From the NCBI GenBank assembly GCA_002786025.1, contig NHNW01000018.1:62001-126000 (forward strand): DNA of 64,000 bases. The letters are read 5' to 3'. The notes below the pieces were generated by a model. The model saw only the letters and a list, made by a program, of their open reading frames with translations, did no database searches and was not told where the DNA came from. The number at the start of each line of letters is the position of its first letter. The first letter of the stretch is position 1. Origin of the DNA: Zasmidium citrigriseum. Its lineage: Eukaryota; Ascomycota; Dothideomycetes; Mycosphaerellales; Mycosphaerellaceae. Below, piece by piece: positions 31,496 to 42,551 of this stretch. Both the position numbers and the translations under genes were made by a program.

Positions 31496-32680
31496 AGGCG
31501 TATTGTTGAGAACGGCGAGGAGCTGCTGCAATATAGAGGTACAAATTTGGGTGTGTGGGAAGGTGGGTCTTGGTGTTCGGGCCGATGGCGAGGGGGAAGA
31601 GAGGATGGCGATATGGGTTGAAGGAGGAAGCTGGCACCAACGAGACGAGGCTGTGAGCTTCTACAACTACCAAACTGTCATCAAGATGAGTTTCAACCTC
31701 TACGAAGGCCAGACGAGGTCGATATCGTTGATGGATATCTTTCAGAACAGTTTCCTCTACAGGAAAGCCGGACCGGGATCAACCTTTCGCCGAGCAAGCT
31801 TCAAGGAAGCATCGATTCGACCGACGGACCACCATCTTGTACCAAAGACACGGAACATGACACAAGGTCATGTCTGGCGGTCCGAGAGACATCATCTCCT
31901 GCGGCCTGATCATCGAGTCCACCTTTCAAGCATGACATGAAGTCCAAACCTCCCCAATCCGTCCAGACCCACTTTGAGCCTCTCCAGCCAATCAAATTCA
32001 ACGTTTCAGATCGCCTGAGACCTCACGAGACCTCACCCTCCATTCTAACACATGTTTTCACTCATGTAGAGTATCTCGCAGAGCATTCTAACCTGAGAAT
32101 ACAAGTCAAAATGTCCATGGTCGAGCCGTATCCTCCATCCTCGAAGTCCCGAAGTAGAGCCACTAGCGTTAGGGTTACTTGGGGTTAGGAATGGCGACGA
32201 CGATATGGCCGTTTGAGAGGTTCTGGTACCAAAGTGATGATCAGATCTCTTTGAGAGAGTAGTAGAGATAATGCTAAGAAGTTTTGGTGGGGAGAGAGCA
32301 AGGCATGCCCTCGTCGTCGAGGTTTCGAGTTCTGAACGCTGTCTTCTGCGAAAGTGTATGATTACTTGTACGAATTGTCCTTGTTGGGCTTTGGAGGTGG
32401 CTGATTACGAGGCCGACGACGATACGGGCTATCTGAGAGCAATTGGCGTACTCAGAAAGGACCATATCACCATACAGACGCATACGAGAAAGAAAGAAGT
32501 AGTCATCGAGGTCACAATCGAGCATCATCGCTCATCAATTCATCCACGGATCCCACCAGGGGTATCTCGGGTATCGCAGTATCGCTCAGGGGGTATCTCA
32601 TGCTAAACGCTCGCTCATGCAACAAAAACAAAGCCATGGGGTATCTCAATCATCAAAGTCATGCTCTTGTCGTGTCATAA
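31496..32680. other. Intergenic, no gene supported
   Basis: Open frames here look random. GGGGTATCTC occurs three times at about 32559, 32590 and 32638, near the 3' end of the SNF2 gene. One TTAGGG and one related TTAGG lie at about 32168-32190. Confidence 0.4.
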
Positions 32681-35329
32681 TCAAGCCTTCTCAGCCAGCT
32701 TCGCCCTCCGCCCAAGGTAGAACTTCTCGAGACAGTCTCTGCGCTGCTCCTGCGTCCAACCCTCCACCACCAATGCAAATTCCGTAATATCGTCGTATCC
32801 GAACTGCTTCGCCATAGTGCAGAATTGTCGCTTGCGAACGTCGAGCGGTGGATGGAACTTGTACCGGATCTTGCCCAGGCCGTCTCCCATGTCAATGTCG
32901 CCATCTTCGTCTAACATGTCGCTTCGTGATCTGTCTTGTGGGACCTCCTCTTGGGTGTCTCCTCTCGCGAAGGCGAGTTCGTTGATGTGGTCAATGTCGT
33001 TGCCGGCTTTCTGTGCGCGGCTGGAGATCTTCGTCTCGATCTTGGATGTGCCTATCACTTCTGCATTCTCGTGGGTGTATTCGACTCCTGCGGACGCGAG
33101 GATGGCTTGTACGGGGTCTTGCTTCTTGGCCTGCTCTCTGGCGGCTTTGCGCTTCGCTCCCGGTTCGTCAATAATGTCAGCGGCCAGTTGGCTCATTGCT
33201 GCGTTTTCGTCTTCGACGTCGAGGAGTGCGAATGAGTCGTCATCTTCCTGGCTTGCTTCTAGGTCAAGGCCGGCGATCTCGTAGCCTGCTCTTGATTCTG
33301 CGACGTTGGTCTTGTTGACGATGTCTCTCAGGACAACGTTCTCCTTCATTGGTGCGAAGAGGTTCGACAGTCCGAAGATCTCGCCCTTCTGATCCTTCTG
33401 GTCTTGCACGCCCTTGAAGTAGCGTCGCTCGACGGATGCGTTATAGCCGATGTTTGCTTGCTGCTGCTTGTAGATCTGCCTCGCGTAGACAATCTCTTCG
33501 ACTGTGCCGACTGATACTAGACGGAAGACTTCCACGTCTCGGGTCTGTCCGATTCGGTATGCGCGGTCTTGGGCCTGTTGGTCCCACGCTGGATTCCAGT
33601 TTGGATCCACGACGACGACCTTGTTTGCGCTTGTGATGTTCAGTCCAACGCCGCCGGCTTTTGTTGAGATGAGAAAGGCGAATGAATTTGGGTTTGTGTT
33701 GAACTCATCGACTGCATTCTGACGGTCGTCCAGAGTCATACTGCCGTCCAAGTAGGAGAGGTTGTAGCCGGCCGTGAATTGGAAGAGCTTGTGTAGCATC
33801 TTCAAGAGTCGAGTTGAATGTGAGAAGATCAGGACTTTGTCGCCATTCTTGTGCCAGAGATCGAGGAGTCGCTTCATGACTTTCCATTTGCCGCAATAAT
33901 CCGCATTGGCGAATGTTACAAGGTTGTCTCGTTGCTCGTATAGCTTTTTCCAGTCGTTGGGGCAGGCAATCTTGAGTCGCTGCAGCTCCTTTTCGTGTTT
34001 CTCTGCGTCGGCTGTTCCAGAAGGAAGCAGAAGTGCGAGATGATTTGATAGCTTCTGGAGAGTGTGCAGTACTGGAAAGACGTGGTTCTTCCACGATCCC
34101 CAGTCTTCGACCTCTTGATAGCAGCAGTATCCAGACTTCTTGCCAGATCCGCATTGGCAGGGCAGGGAAGAGTCGCGAATGGTATGCAGTAGCTCGGAAT
34201 CGCAGAAGTTGTTGTACGCTTCGGCTTGAGTGTCTGTCAACGGACAAAAGATGACTCTGTCGCTCTTCTTTGGGAGCTGATGTGCGATGAGTGCCTTGGT
34301 ACGACGGATGAAGAACTTTGGCAGAAGGTGGTTCGCGAGCTTGGAGGCAATGCGGCGAGCCTTGGAGAGCTGAGAGACTGTCGCATCGTGGCTCTGGCCG
34401 ACCTTGAGAGGCACGCAAATGCTCGACTTCCACTGCGAGATTGGTCCGAGGCTGCCAGGATTCGTCCAGTTCAACAGAGTCCACAATTCTTCGTACTTGT
34501 TCTGAATTGCTGTTCCAGTCAAGCCGATGCGGCAGTTTGCGTTCAGCTCGTTCATCGCTTTGGATGTCTCAGACTTCCTCTCCTTGAAGGTATGGCATTC
34601 GTCAGCGACCACGCAGTCCCAAGCGATGCTGTTGATGGCGTCCTGGTTCTTCCTGTAGGTCGTGTAGGTCGTGATCATGATTTCGAGTCGGCCTTGTTCG
34701 GCCGCTGCGATGGCTTCTTCTCTGCTGGCTGCTGGTCCGTGGTAGTTCTTGACCTTCCACCATCCCCACCGATCGAGCTCATTGGTCCAGTTGGCCATGA
34801 GTGTCGCGGGGCAGATGATGAGGGCCTTGGGGTAGAATTCGCCTTCGCGGCGCATCTTTCGCATCCGCTTGGCGTCTCGTTCGTCGGCTGTCTTGCCGAA
34901 CGCTGCTGTCAAGAAGCTGATGACTTGGATGGTCTTGCCGAGACCCATGTCATCGCCGAGGATGCACCCTTGCTGGTGCATGTACTTATCGTACAGGAAT
35001 TGCGTGCCCTCCACTTGGTAGGGCTTGAGGTACTGCGCGATAGGCGCAGGAATGATGGCGGCCCCGGAGCTGATGTGCACGTCTTCGTAGTCGCGGGGGC
35101 GGTGCACACTCGCGGGGAGGTCTGGCTTCTCTCTGAGCTCGCCCAGGCGCTCGTCATCGGAGAAGTCGATCTCCTCGAAGTCTGGCGGAAAGATTAGTCT
35201 CTCTCCGCGAGAACGGCCATTCGTGGTGCTGCTGGCTGCCTGCTCGACAGCAGGGCCGGACGAGATCATGTCGAGATCGTCGTCGCTGTCGCTGCTGTCG
35301 GCGGCGGGACCGAGGCGACGGGGGGCCAT
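32681..35329 (-). CDS. SNF2-family ATPase, ERCC6L2/Rad26-like
   Basis: A single exon encodes 882 residues. Motif I is DDMGLGKT (residues 126-133). Motif II is DECH near residue 240. LTGTAIQNK, the late KAGGVGLN and the DRAYRIGQ motif complete both RecA lobes. Between the lobes lies CQCGSGKKSGYCC, a SEC-C-like metal-binding insert. The acidic N-terminus, the DECH box and the C-terminal helical region match the ERCC6L2 branch of Rad26-like remodelers, tied to DNA repair. The start at 35329 (CACCATGG) is preferred: the frame stays open upstream only through an N run at 35334-35377, with no conserved sequence there. Confidence 0.87.
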   Translation of the reverse strand: MAPRRLGPAADSSDSDDDLDMISSGPAVEQAASSTTNGRSRGERLIFPPDFEEIDFSDDERLGELREKPDLPASVHRPRDYEDVHISSGAAIIPAPIAQYLKPYQVEGTQFLYDKYMHQQGCILGDDMGLGKTIQVISFLTAAFGKTADERDAKRMRKMRREGEFYPKALIICPATLMANWTNELDRWGWWKVKNYHGPAASREEAIAAAEQGRLEIMITTYTTYRKNQDAINSIAWDCVVADECHTFKERKSETSKAMNELNANCRIGLTGTAIQNKYEELWTLLNWTNPGSLGPISQWKSSICVPLKVGQSHDATVSQLSKARRIASKLANHLLPKFFIRRTKALIAHQLPKKSDRVIFCPLTDTQAEAYNNFCDSELLHTIRDSSLPCQCGSGKKSGYCCYQEVEDWGSWKNHVFPVLHTLQKLSNHLALLLPSGTADAEKHEKELQRLKIACPNDWKKLYEQRDNLVTFANADYCGKWKVMKRLLDLWHKNGDKVLIFSHSTRLLKMLHKLFQFTAGYNLSYLDGSMTLDDRQNAVDEFNTNPNSFAFLISTKAGGVGLNITSANKVVVVDPNWNPAWDQQAQDRAYRIGQTRDVEVFRLVSVGTVEEIVYARQIYKQQQANIGYNASVERRYFKGVQDQKDQKGEIFGLSNLFAPMKENVVLRDIVNKTNVAESRAGYEIAGLDLEASQEDDDSFALLDVEDENAAMSQLAADIIDEPGAKRKAAREQAKKQDPVQAILASAGVEYTHENAEVIGTSKIETKISSRAQKAGNDIDHINELAFARGDTQEEVPQDRSRSDMLDEDGDIDMGDGLGKIRYKFHPPLDVRKRQFCTMAKQFGYDDITEFALVVEGWTQEQRRDCLEKFYLGRRAKLAEKA

Positions 35330-36112
35330 GGTGNNNNNNNNNNNNNNNNNNNNNNNNNNNNNNNNNNNNNNNNNNNNGGGCGGCAGGGGAGTGGTGAGGA
35401 TGAAGAGGGAGGGGAGGGAGAAGATTTGGGGACGAGATGGAAGCGGGGAGACGCGCAGCGTCGCGTGGTGAATAAGCTTTGTGGGGTGACGGGCCGGAGA
35501 TCCCGCCGCGAAGGCACGTGCGTCGGAGATTCGGGAGTGGTCGGGAAAGAACTTACGCCTGCGAAATGTCAGCTTCGTTCTCCCTTTCTTCATCAAAACC
35601 CATCCCCAAAGAGCAGCAGAGAGAGCGATGAGCACAGAAAACCTTGTAGGCCTGGTCTTGTGTTTCGTTGATGGTGATTGTTGTTCGCAAGAGGTGTTTC
35701 GGTTCTGAATATCCAGCTTTTCGAGGTGTAGTCGTGTTCCTTTGCCGATGGAAGAATGTGCTGACGAGGGTTCGCGAGAGGCTCCGGGTCTCATTTTCCC
35801 AAGGCAGACGGTCAGAGTGCGTAGTTGTGGTACTGCGCTGCTCCGAAGTCGATCCATGGACTTAGGTCGATTGCCTCTCATTGAGGGCTGATGCCCAGGA
35901 AAGCCACCTTGGATCTTGCCGCGATGGAGGAGTGTGTTGTTCATCTTTCTGATCTCCCTGGTGCATCGTTCTCCGCTGTGATGCATCGAAATGACGTCCT
36001 GGACAAGGCCTGATGCCCTCGGTTGGAGGGACCTTTCGTTGGGAACTCGCGGATCCGTGCTCATCGCTCTCTCGTGCTTCGGGGCCTTAGGGCGATTGTT
36101 AAAAGAACGTAC
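35330..36112. other. Upstream region of the SNF2 gene, includes N gap
   Basis: Contains the assembly gap at 35334-35377, four bases before the SNF2 start codon, so the promoter and leader are incomplete. The open minus-strand frame beyond the gap is not convincing as coding sequence. Confidence 0.5.
35334..35377. other. Assembly gap (44 N)
   Basis: A run of unknown bases flanked by G/C-rich sequence. The true gap length is not known from the sequence. Confidence 0.99.
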
Positions 36113-36780
36113 CTAATCCTCGCGCCAGACATGCAGGAACCCCCACTGCTCTGCGTGCCTCCACAAGGCAACCACGACGTGCAGCCTCCCAACCTCGTGG
36201 ATGCAATAGGTCTGAACGGTAAAACCGAACTCCCAAAGCTCCACGTGCCATATCCCTGGCGTCGGAAGAGGGTGCCTCGCCGGGAGCCAAGTGTCGGAGG
36301 CGACCGCTTGGAGCGCCCGGAACCTACAGCGATTGTCAGTGTGCCTATCTCCACCCATTCGACATAGCAGAGAACATACCACCGCGGGCCCACTTCGTGC
36401 GGTCGTGGCGGTGCCACGGCCTCGTCGAGGTCGATGAGGCCACTACACCCAGGATGTTAGCACTTGTTTCTGGAGCCGTCTCAAAAGCGAGCTGATGACG
36501 ACGTGCCTTGAACGGCGACAATGCTGCCGCGGTAGCTGTTGGTCTGATGGGGATAGGGAGTAATAGGAGGTGCACTTACTCGTCGTCTGCGGGCGGTGGT
36601 GGTGGCGGTGGTGGTCCTCTATATCCGCGGTCGGTCAGCACTCATCACTCAGTGTCGCGCAGGCGCATCTCCATTGATGGCGCCCCTTCCGTGGCAATGG
36701 TAAACGTACAGCGCGTCTGCGACGAAGGCCAACTCGACGATGACGAACGGGCCGAGAACCAACTCCACTCCAAAGGGCAT
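36113..36780 (-). CDS. Unrecognised four-exon small protein, Trp/His-rich
   Basis: Exons 36780-36710, 36618-36580, 36442-36380 and 36323-36113 join in one frame across introns of 91, 137 and 56 nt (donors GTACGT, GTAAGT, GTATGT), giving 127 residues. The N-terminal 24 residues are hydrophobic (MPFGVELVLGPFVIVELAFV) and may be a signal or membrane segment. A proline run follows, then an acidic linker (DGLIDLDEAV). A 70-residue C-terminal domain has many Trp and His (GIWHVELWEFGF, LWRHAEQWGFLHVW). The ATG sits in the good context GCCGCCATG. Three independently placed canonical introns all keeping frame make a real gene likely. I do not recognise the family. Exon 1 is the least certain part. Confidence 0.55.
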
Positions 36781-37595
36781 GGCGGCGGTGGTGGTGGTGT
36801 TGGTGGTGTGTTGAAGCTCACAGCTCAAACGAAGCGCAGCACTACCCTTGGAGACCCTGCCTTCACTCTATGAGACGCTAGTCTCACTTCTTCGTCGCCG
36901 TCGCTACGCCAGGCAACCGGCATCACCTCCTCACAGAGAAAAGAAATCACTCATATTATCCCCATAGCTATCCCACAAGATCAATTGGAATCTATGCTAC
37001 TGTTTGGATCTCGATACCTTTTGCATCTGCTCGAGAACGGGGATCGATCAATACAAACAGCTTAACTTCGCTGGAGGATGCTCTCGACACAGGGCAAGGC
37101 CACCGCAACATAAGAGGAAAGGGAGCATCTCACGAGCGCGGCAACAAGGACAATCACCTGTTCAATCGCGCACAACATGTGTATGATACTGCAGAAAGAC
37201 TGGGCTTCACAACCGTAGAATCGGGTGAGGGAATACAATTTTGACAGTGTCCAAGTTCCAACCGTTGATAAGAGATGAATATCACAATCATTCCAGCTGC
37301 TGTCATCCTTCCACTTGCTCCATTTTCTCTTCTCCTCACAACTCCTCGTCAATGTAGAGCAATATCGACGTCCCTGCCAAGTCGGACTTGCGTCCGGCTG
37401 ATCTGGCCCGTGCGAACTCCGATGGCCGCAACGCGCAGCCAGCGGAATCCTTCGTCAACAACATTTCCACCAGGCACCAACTCGCCATCCTCGGCGCCTG
37501 CACCCGTGAGTCAAGCCCTCTAAAACTTGCACAACATTGAAAGAATCTCCGCTGATATAACCAAATAGCAATGGTCCAACCTATCGCTCGCCACC
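36781..37595. other. Divergent spacer before the ABC transporter
   Basis: Holds a GGT-rich simple stretch near 36782-36812. At about 37358-37502 a frame reading PAKSDLRPADLARANSD could splice (GTGAGT at 37504, TAG at 37568) in frame into the ABC gene, but I see no ATG for it. Confidence 0.4.
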
Positions 37596-40500
37596 ATGGA
37601 TCAAGTCGTTCTCGGAGAGACGGCGTCTAACGCCATCGACTTCGAGCCAAGTCTGGCCGGCGGCATCACGGCCGTCTGCTTCAAGAACGTCTGGGTCGAG
37701 GAGACCGCCCACTTCCGCCCATGCTTCCACCCGGTCATCGCCGCCATTCCTGCTCTCCTGGCCGCCTTCATCCTCCTCGTCCAGACCTTCAAGCTCCTCA
37801 TCCCGTGGCGTCCACGATGGACGAGGCCATTCGTCGAGGAGATCGTCGAGCCGGAAGTTGAGGTCGATCTGGTGCCCACACGGAAATGGACGGCACAGAC
37901 TCTCGCCCTGGCCTTGCTCTGCACCATTGGATTCGCTCTCCAGCTCGCGGCATCGATTCTGAGCGGAGCATCAGCAATTGCCTTCATACCTGTGCTACCA
38001 TGGCTAGCAGCCGCCGCAGAGGTCTTGATCTACCGCCCAAGAACGATTCCATACGCTGTGCTCTCGATCGTGACCTTCCAGGTCATCGCAGAAGCCGTCC
38101 TTCTCGAGAACGACTTCTGGACCTCCACCTCCCGGATTCTCAGCATCTGCAGTGTCGTCACTGGAGGCCTCACTCTTATCGTGCTACTCCTGATGCCATT
38201 CCGCGACCCAATCCTGCCGTCAAAAGACATCAGCCAGCCCTTCTCGCCACCGTCATCCGTCTTGAGGAGCCCAGAAGAATCCTTCAATCTTTGGCAGTTT
38301 ATGACCGTCGTCTGGATGAAGCCATTGATGGATCTTGGAAGCAAGCGTCAGCTCGAGTACGAGGACGTTTGGTCACTACCCTATGAGTTTCAGCACCGCC
38401 GACTTCATGACAACTTCCGCGAGCTCCGAGGCACGGTCATTCGCAGACTCATCTCGGCAAATGCGATAGACCTCATATTGGTGGTAGTCCTCGGCATTCT
38501 GGAGCAGCTGGCTCAATATGCAGCACCTGTCTTCCTGCAGCTCATCCTGAGATCGATGGAGGACCCCGAACGACCAAAGCGAGTTGCGTTGACCTATGCG
38601 GCGATCTCGTTATGCGCACGACTGCTGGGAGCACAGGTCGGCGTATTCAGTCTGTGGTTTGGGCGAAGATGCTACGAGAGGTCAAGAGGCGAAATGATAA
38701 CGATGCTGTATGAGAAGACACTCGGCCGGAAGATATCGTTCAAAGACGCCGCGAAGAAGGAAGAGAAAGCGGACCATCAGACGACGAATGGTCAGGCTAA
38801 CGGCAATGCTACACCAAAAGAGGCGCCGTCACGATGGGCTTCGTATCGCCAAAAGATCGCCTCCATGTTCAGAAAGTCGAAGCCAGAGGAGCACATCAAA
38901 GAGCCTGCCGCCATGGGCAAGATTCTCAACCTTATGCGAAACGACGTCTACGAGGTTGCACAGCGATTCTGGGAGTTCGATAACCTCGTGAAGAAACCCA
39001 TCGCCATTGTGCTGTCGGTATCGCTGGTGGTCAACTACCTGGGATGGCCGTCAATGATGGCAGTCGCACTCATCATCCTTTCCCAAATCATCAACTACGC
39101 CCTCGCACGTGTCCTGATCCATTTCGAGAAGAAGCGCCGAGTTGCAACCGACTCGAAGCTGCAGATAATATCTCAGTTTGTTGAGGCCATCCGGCACTTG
39201 AGATGGTATGGCTGGCAAGGACATTGGCTGTCACAGGTCATCTCCGCCCGACAGAAAGAGCTTGGATTGCGAATCATGTCATCCATCTGGGTGGTCGTCA
39301 TTGGATTCGTGAACACACTGGCATACGATCTTACACCGGTTGTTGCTTTTGCCACCTACACCATCATTGCCAAGAAGCCGCTCACAGTCGACATTGCGTT
39401 TCCAGCACTGCAACTCTTCAGCATGATGACTTCGCAGCTGAGAGATCTACCAGGCCTTATCATCTCTCTCATCAACGCCTGGGTGGCTGTATGCCGTATC
39501 GAGGACTTCATGGCGGAACCTGACTTGGAACAAATGGCAACGGAAGCATTGATTGGTGACAAGCTCGCCATCGACGACGGTCACTTCTCCTGGCCAGGAT
39601 CTTCAGACCATGTCCTCAAGCAAATCAACATCTCATTCCCCGAGGGCCTGACTGTTATCTGCGGAGAGGTCGCATCTGGAAAGACGGCACTACTCCAAGC
39701 TCTTCTCGGCGAATTGGATATGCACAAGGGCCAGCTCATCCGGCCTCCGGACCCAATTGCGTATTGCGCCCAGACACCTTGGCTGCAGAGTATGAGTATT
39801 CGGGAGAACATTCTCTTCTCCGCACCATACGAAGATCAGAGGTACCGGGCAGTTCTTGATGCATGCGCTCTAACACCGGATCTGGCAGAGTTCAAAGGCG
39901 GCGACCTGTCAAAGATTGGAGAGAACGGCATTGGACTTTCGGGCGGACAGCGCGCTCGTGTCGCACTGGCTCGAGCTGTGTACAGCAAGAATAAGATCCT
40001 GCTTCTCGACGATCCACTCGCCGCACTGGATCAACAGACAGCCGAAGCGATTGTGAAGAAGCTCCTTTCTGGACCTCTTGTGGAAGGCCGTACGGTTGTG
40101 CTTGTCACCCATCGCACGGATCTCGTCCTACATATCGCCGACCAAGTCATCAAGCTTGAGGCCGGCCGAGCCACAGTCTTGGATCAAGACGCTGCCGCAG
40201 CCGACGTTCAGCTCTCATCAGCACCCAAGCAGACAGATGAGGAGACTGCCGAAGAAGAGGAAGATGCGAAGAAGGCCGACGCTGCCGTACCGGACAAGTT
40301 CATCGAAGACGAACACCGAGCATATGGGGGAGTACAAGCCCGTGTCTATTGGGAATACATCAAAGCTGGATACCTGCCATTCTGGGCCATCACGATCCTT
40401 GTCTTGATTGGATACCGACTCTTCTCTCTCGGTGAGGCCTGGTTCATCAAAGCTTGGGGCGAGGCATACAATACCAAGGCAAAAGCTTCACTCTACACTT

Positions 40501-42092
40501 ACTCCCACGATGTCGCCTACTCTACTCAGGATCTTTTCGACAATCTGCCATCACCAGAGGACAACATTAAGCCATGGCTTCTTGGATTGTTCGTTCTTGC
40601 TTTGGGCAAGTCACTTACCTACATCGCTTCGCAAGGAATGCTGGTCGTCATTGTCTACACTGCGGCCAAGAACATGTTCCGAGACATCATGGAGAGAGTC
40701 GCCTATGCGACCTTCAGATTCTACGATGTTACACCAGTTGGACGACTGATGAACAGAATGACCTCTGACATTGGTGTTATCGATGGAGGAATCAGCATGC
40801 AGTTCTCGGCCATCTCCTGGATGCTGATCAGTTGGATCTCATCGGTCGTGGTGATTGCATCCATTACGCCTGCCTTCTTGATCTTTACAGTCGTTCTGGC
40901 CGTGGCCTTCATTCTGGTCTTCAAGCGATTCATACCCACCTCTCAGAATCTGCGTCGACTGGAGATGGTCTCATTGACACCTCTAATGTCCAACTTTGGC
41001 GAGCTTCTCAACGGACTTGCTACTGTACGAGCATTCGGCGCACAGTCACGCTTCCAGGATCGGGTCATCCACGTGGTCGACACTTTCCAAAAGATGGATC
41101 ACTTCTATTGGAGTCTACAAGCATGGCTGCAATACCGATACGACATTCTCTCTGGACTGGCGACTTTCCTCCTCTTCGTACTCGCCCTCGCAACCAACCT
41201 ATCGCCTGGCCTGACTGCGTTTGCGCTGCTGTCCGCATCTAAGTGGGTGAACACAACGCACGGTCTCTGCCGGCAATATGGACAGTTGCAGATGGAGTTC
41301 GTGTCTGTTGAGAGGATCGTCGAGCTACTTCATCTGGAGCAAGAACCTAAGGGTGCTGTCTCTCCTCCTGCATGGTGGCCTGCATTTGGTGGTGACATTG
41401 TCTTCAAGGATGTCGTTATCAAGTATGCTCCTCACCTCGACCCTGCGCTGGCTGGCATCACCTTCACCGTGAAAGGCGGCTCAAAGACAGCCGTCATCGG
41501 CCGCACCGGCTCCGGAAAGAGTACCCTCGCTCTAGCCATGCTGGCCACCATCCTCCCAAACTCCGGCCAAATCCTCGTCGACAACATCGACCTAGCCGAA
41601 GTCGACAAGCAACTCCTCCGCACCCGAGTAACCTTCCTCGCCCAAGACCCCGTCCTCTTCCCGGGAACCATGCGCCAAAACCTCGACCCTGTCAACGAAC
41701 ACACGGACGCCGAATGCGCCACCGTCCTCTCCCGCGTCTGCGAGCGGCAAGGCTGGAGTCTGGAAACGCCGATCGAAGCCGGGGGTAGAAACCTCAGCCA
41801 AGGCCAGCGCCAGCTCGTCGGCCTGACCCGCGCCGTCCTCCGCCGCAGCGCCATCATCATTCTTGATGAGGCTACTGCTTCTATTGACCGCGAGACGGCG
41901 ATGCAGATCCAGCAGGTTATGCATGAGGAGATGAAGGAGAGTACGGTTATTACGATTGCGCATCGGCTTGAGGCTGTTAGGAATGCGGATTATTGTATTG
42001 TGCTTGGGAAGGGACGGATTGTGGAGCAGGGGCTTGCGGAGGAGATGTTGCGGGAACATCGGGATGAGGTTGATGATGAGAATGAACGATGA
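37596..42092 (+). CDS. ABCC-type full ABC transporter
   Basis: A single exon encodes 1498 residues. The order is an N-terminal group of membrane segments, TMD1, NBD1, TMD2, NBD2. NBD1 has Walker A GEVASGKT (about residue 688), signature LSGGQR (about 780) and Walker B ILLLDDP. NBD2 has Walker A GRTGSGKS (about 1302), LSQGQR (about 1400) and IIILDEATASID. The Asp after Walker B in NBD1 (DDP rather than DEA) is typical of the ABCC (MRP) subfamily, whose first site is catalytically weak. It probably exports organic anions, conjugates or toxins. The start at 37596 has a perfect GCCACCATGG context. A spliced in-frame N-terminal extension is possible. Confidence 0.92.
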   Translation: MDQVVLGETASNAIDFEPSLAGGITAVCFKNVWVEETAHFRPCFHPVIAAIPALLAAFILLVQTFKLLIPWRPRWTRPFVEEIVEPEVEVDLVPTRKWTAQTLALALLCTIGFALQLAASILSGASAIAFIPVLPWLAAAAEVLIYRPRTIPYAVLSIVTFQVIAEAVLLENDFWTSTSRILSICSVVTGGLTLIVLLLMPFRDPILPSKDISQPFSPPSSVLRSPEESFNLWQFMTVVWMKPLMDLGSKRQLEYEDVWSLPYEFQHRRLHDNFRELRGTVIRRLISANAIDLILVVVLGILEQLAQYAAPVFLQLILRSMEDPERPKRVALTYAAISLCARLLGAQVGVFSLWFGRRCYERSRGEMITMLYEKTLGRKISFKDAAKKEEKADHQTTNGQANGNATPKEAPSRWASYRQKIASMFRKSKPEEHIKEPAAMGKILNLMRNDVYEVAQRFWEFDNLVKKPIAIVLSVSLVVNYLGWPSMMAVALIILSQIINYALARVLIHFEKKRRVATDSKLQIISQFVEAIRHLRWYGWQGHWLSQVISARQKELGLRIMSSIWVVVIGFVNTLAYDLTPVVAFATYTIIAKKPLTVDIAFPALQLFSMMTSQLRDLPGLIISLINAWVAVCRIEDFMAEPDLEQMATEALIGDKLAIDDGHFSWPGSSDHVLKQINISFPEGLTVICGEVASGKTALLQALLGELDMHKGQLIRPPDPIAYCAQTPWLQSMSIRENILFSAPYEDQRYRAVLDACALTPDLAEFKGGDLSKIGENGIGLSGGQRARVALARAVYSKNKILLLDDPLAALDQQTAEAIVKKLLSGPLVEGRTVVLVTHRTDLVLHIADQVIKLEAGRATVLDQDAAAADVQLSSAPKQTDEETAEEEEDAKKADAAVPDKFIEDEHRAYGGVQARVYWEYIKAGYLPFWAITILVLIGYRLFSLGEAWFIKAWGEAYNTKAKASLYTYSHDVAYSTQDLFDNLPSPEDNIKPWLLGLFVLALGKSLTYIASQGMLVVIVYTAAKNMFRDIMERVAYATFRFYDVTPVGRLMNRMTSDIGVIDGGISMQFSAISWMLISWISSVVVIASITPAFLIFTVVLAVAFILVFKRFIPTSQNLRRLEMVSLTPLMSNFGELLNGLATVRAFGAQSRFQDRVIHVVDTFQKMDHFYWSLQAWLQYRYDILSGLATFLLFVLALATNLSPGLTAFALLSASKWVNTTHGLCRQYGQLQMEFVSVERIVELLHLEQEPKGAVSPPAWWPAFGGDIVFKDVVIKYAPHLDPALAGITFTVKGGSKTAVIGRTGSGKSTLALAMLATILPNSGQILVDNIDLAEVDKQLLRTRVTFLAQDPVLFPGTMRQNLDPVNEHTDAECATVLSRVCERQGWSLETPIEAGGRNLSQGQRQLVGLTRAVLRRSAIIILDEATASIDRETAMQIQQVMHEEMKESTVITIAHRLEAVRNADYCIVLGKGRIVEQGLAEEMLREHRDEVDDENER

Positions 42093-42551
42093 ATGGATAG
42101 AGGATAGATTGATGATACGATGGTGGAATGACGACGACTCGACTTTGGTTGTCTATAATGAGGATTCCACTGTGAGGATAGCATGAATAGCATTGAAACG
42201 AACAGCATCGACTTTGATGATGTATTCTGTACTGAAGCCGACCTTCCAACCGAGTCTACCTTCGGCCAGGAGAAGTGGAATCGGATCGGAGAGGCATAGT
42301 GAGCTAATTACTAATTCCTGCAAGGCTTCGTCATGATGCTTTCATAGCTCCAAGACTGGCAAAAGTGGACTTCAATGCTTGAAGTGCCGTAAAGCTGGCA
42401 AACGAGAACCTGTTGGAGGACTGCGGATTCAAGCATCCAGCATCTGACCAAAAGTGTCTACATATGTGACTGTCCGCTCTGGAACCTCACCTCCTTCGAC
42501 AAAAGCTTCCACTCAAGCCGATCGCTACAAGAACAAACAGCAATCAGTACG
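42093..42551. other. Intergenic, promoter of malic enzyme gene
   Basis: 3' flank of the ABC gene and promoter of the malic enzyme gene. No gene is seen. Confidence 0.45.

Noticed and set aside
32168..32190. Interstitial telomere repeat
   Set aside because: Only one TTAGGG and one imperfect copy are present, too little to support telomeric origin.
35378..36064. N-terminal extension of the SNF2 protein through the N run
   Set aside because: The frame stays open only because N bases hide stops, the upstream residues look non-conserved, and the ATG at 35329 has an ideal context.
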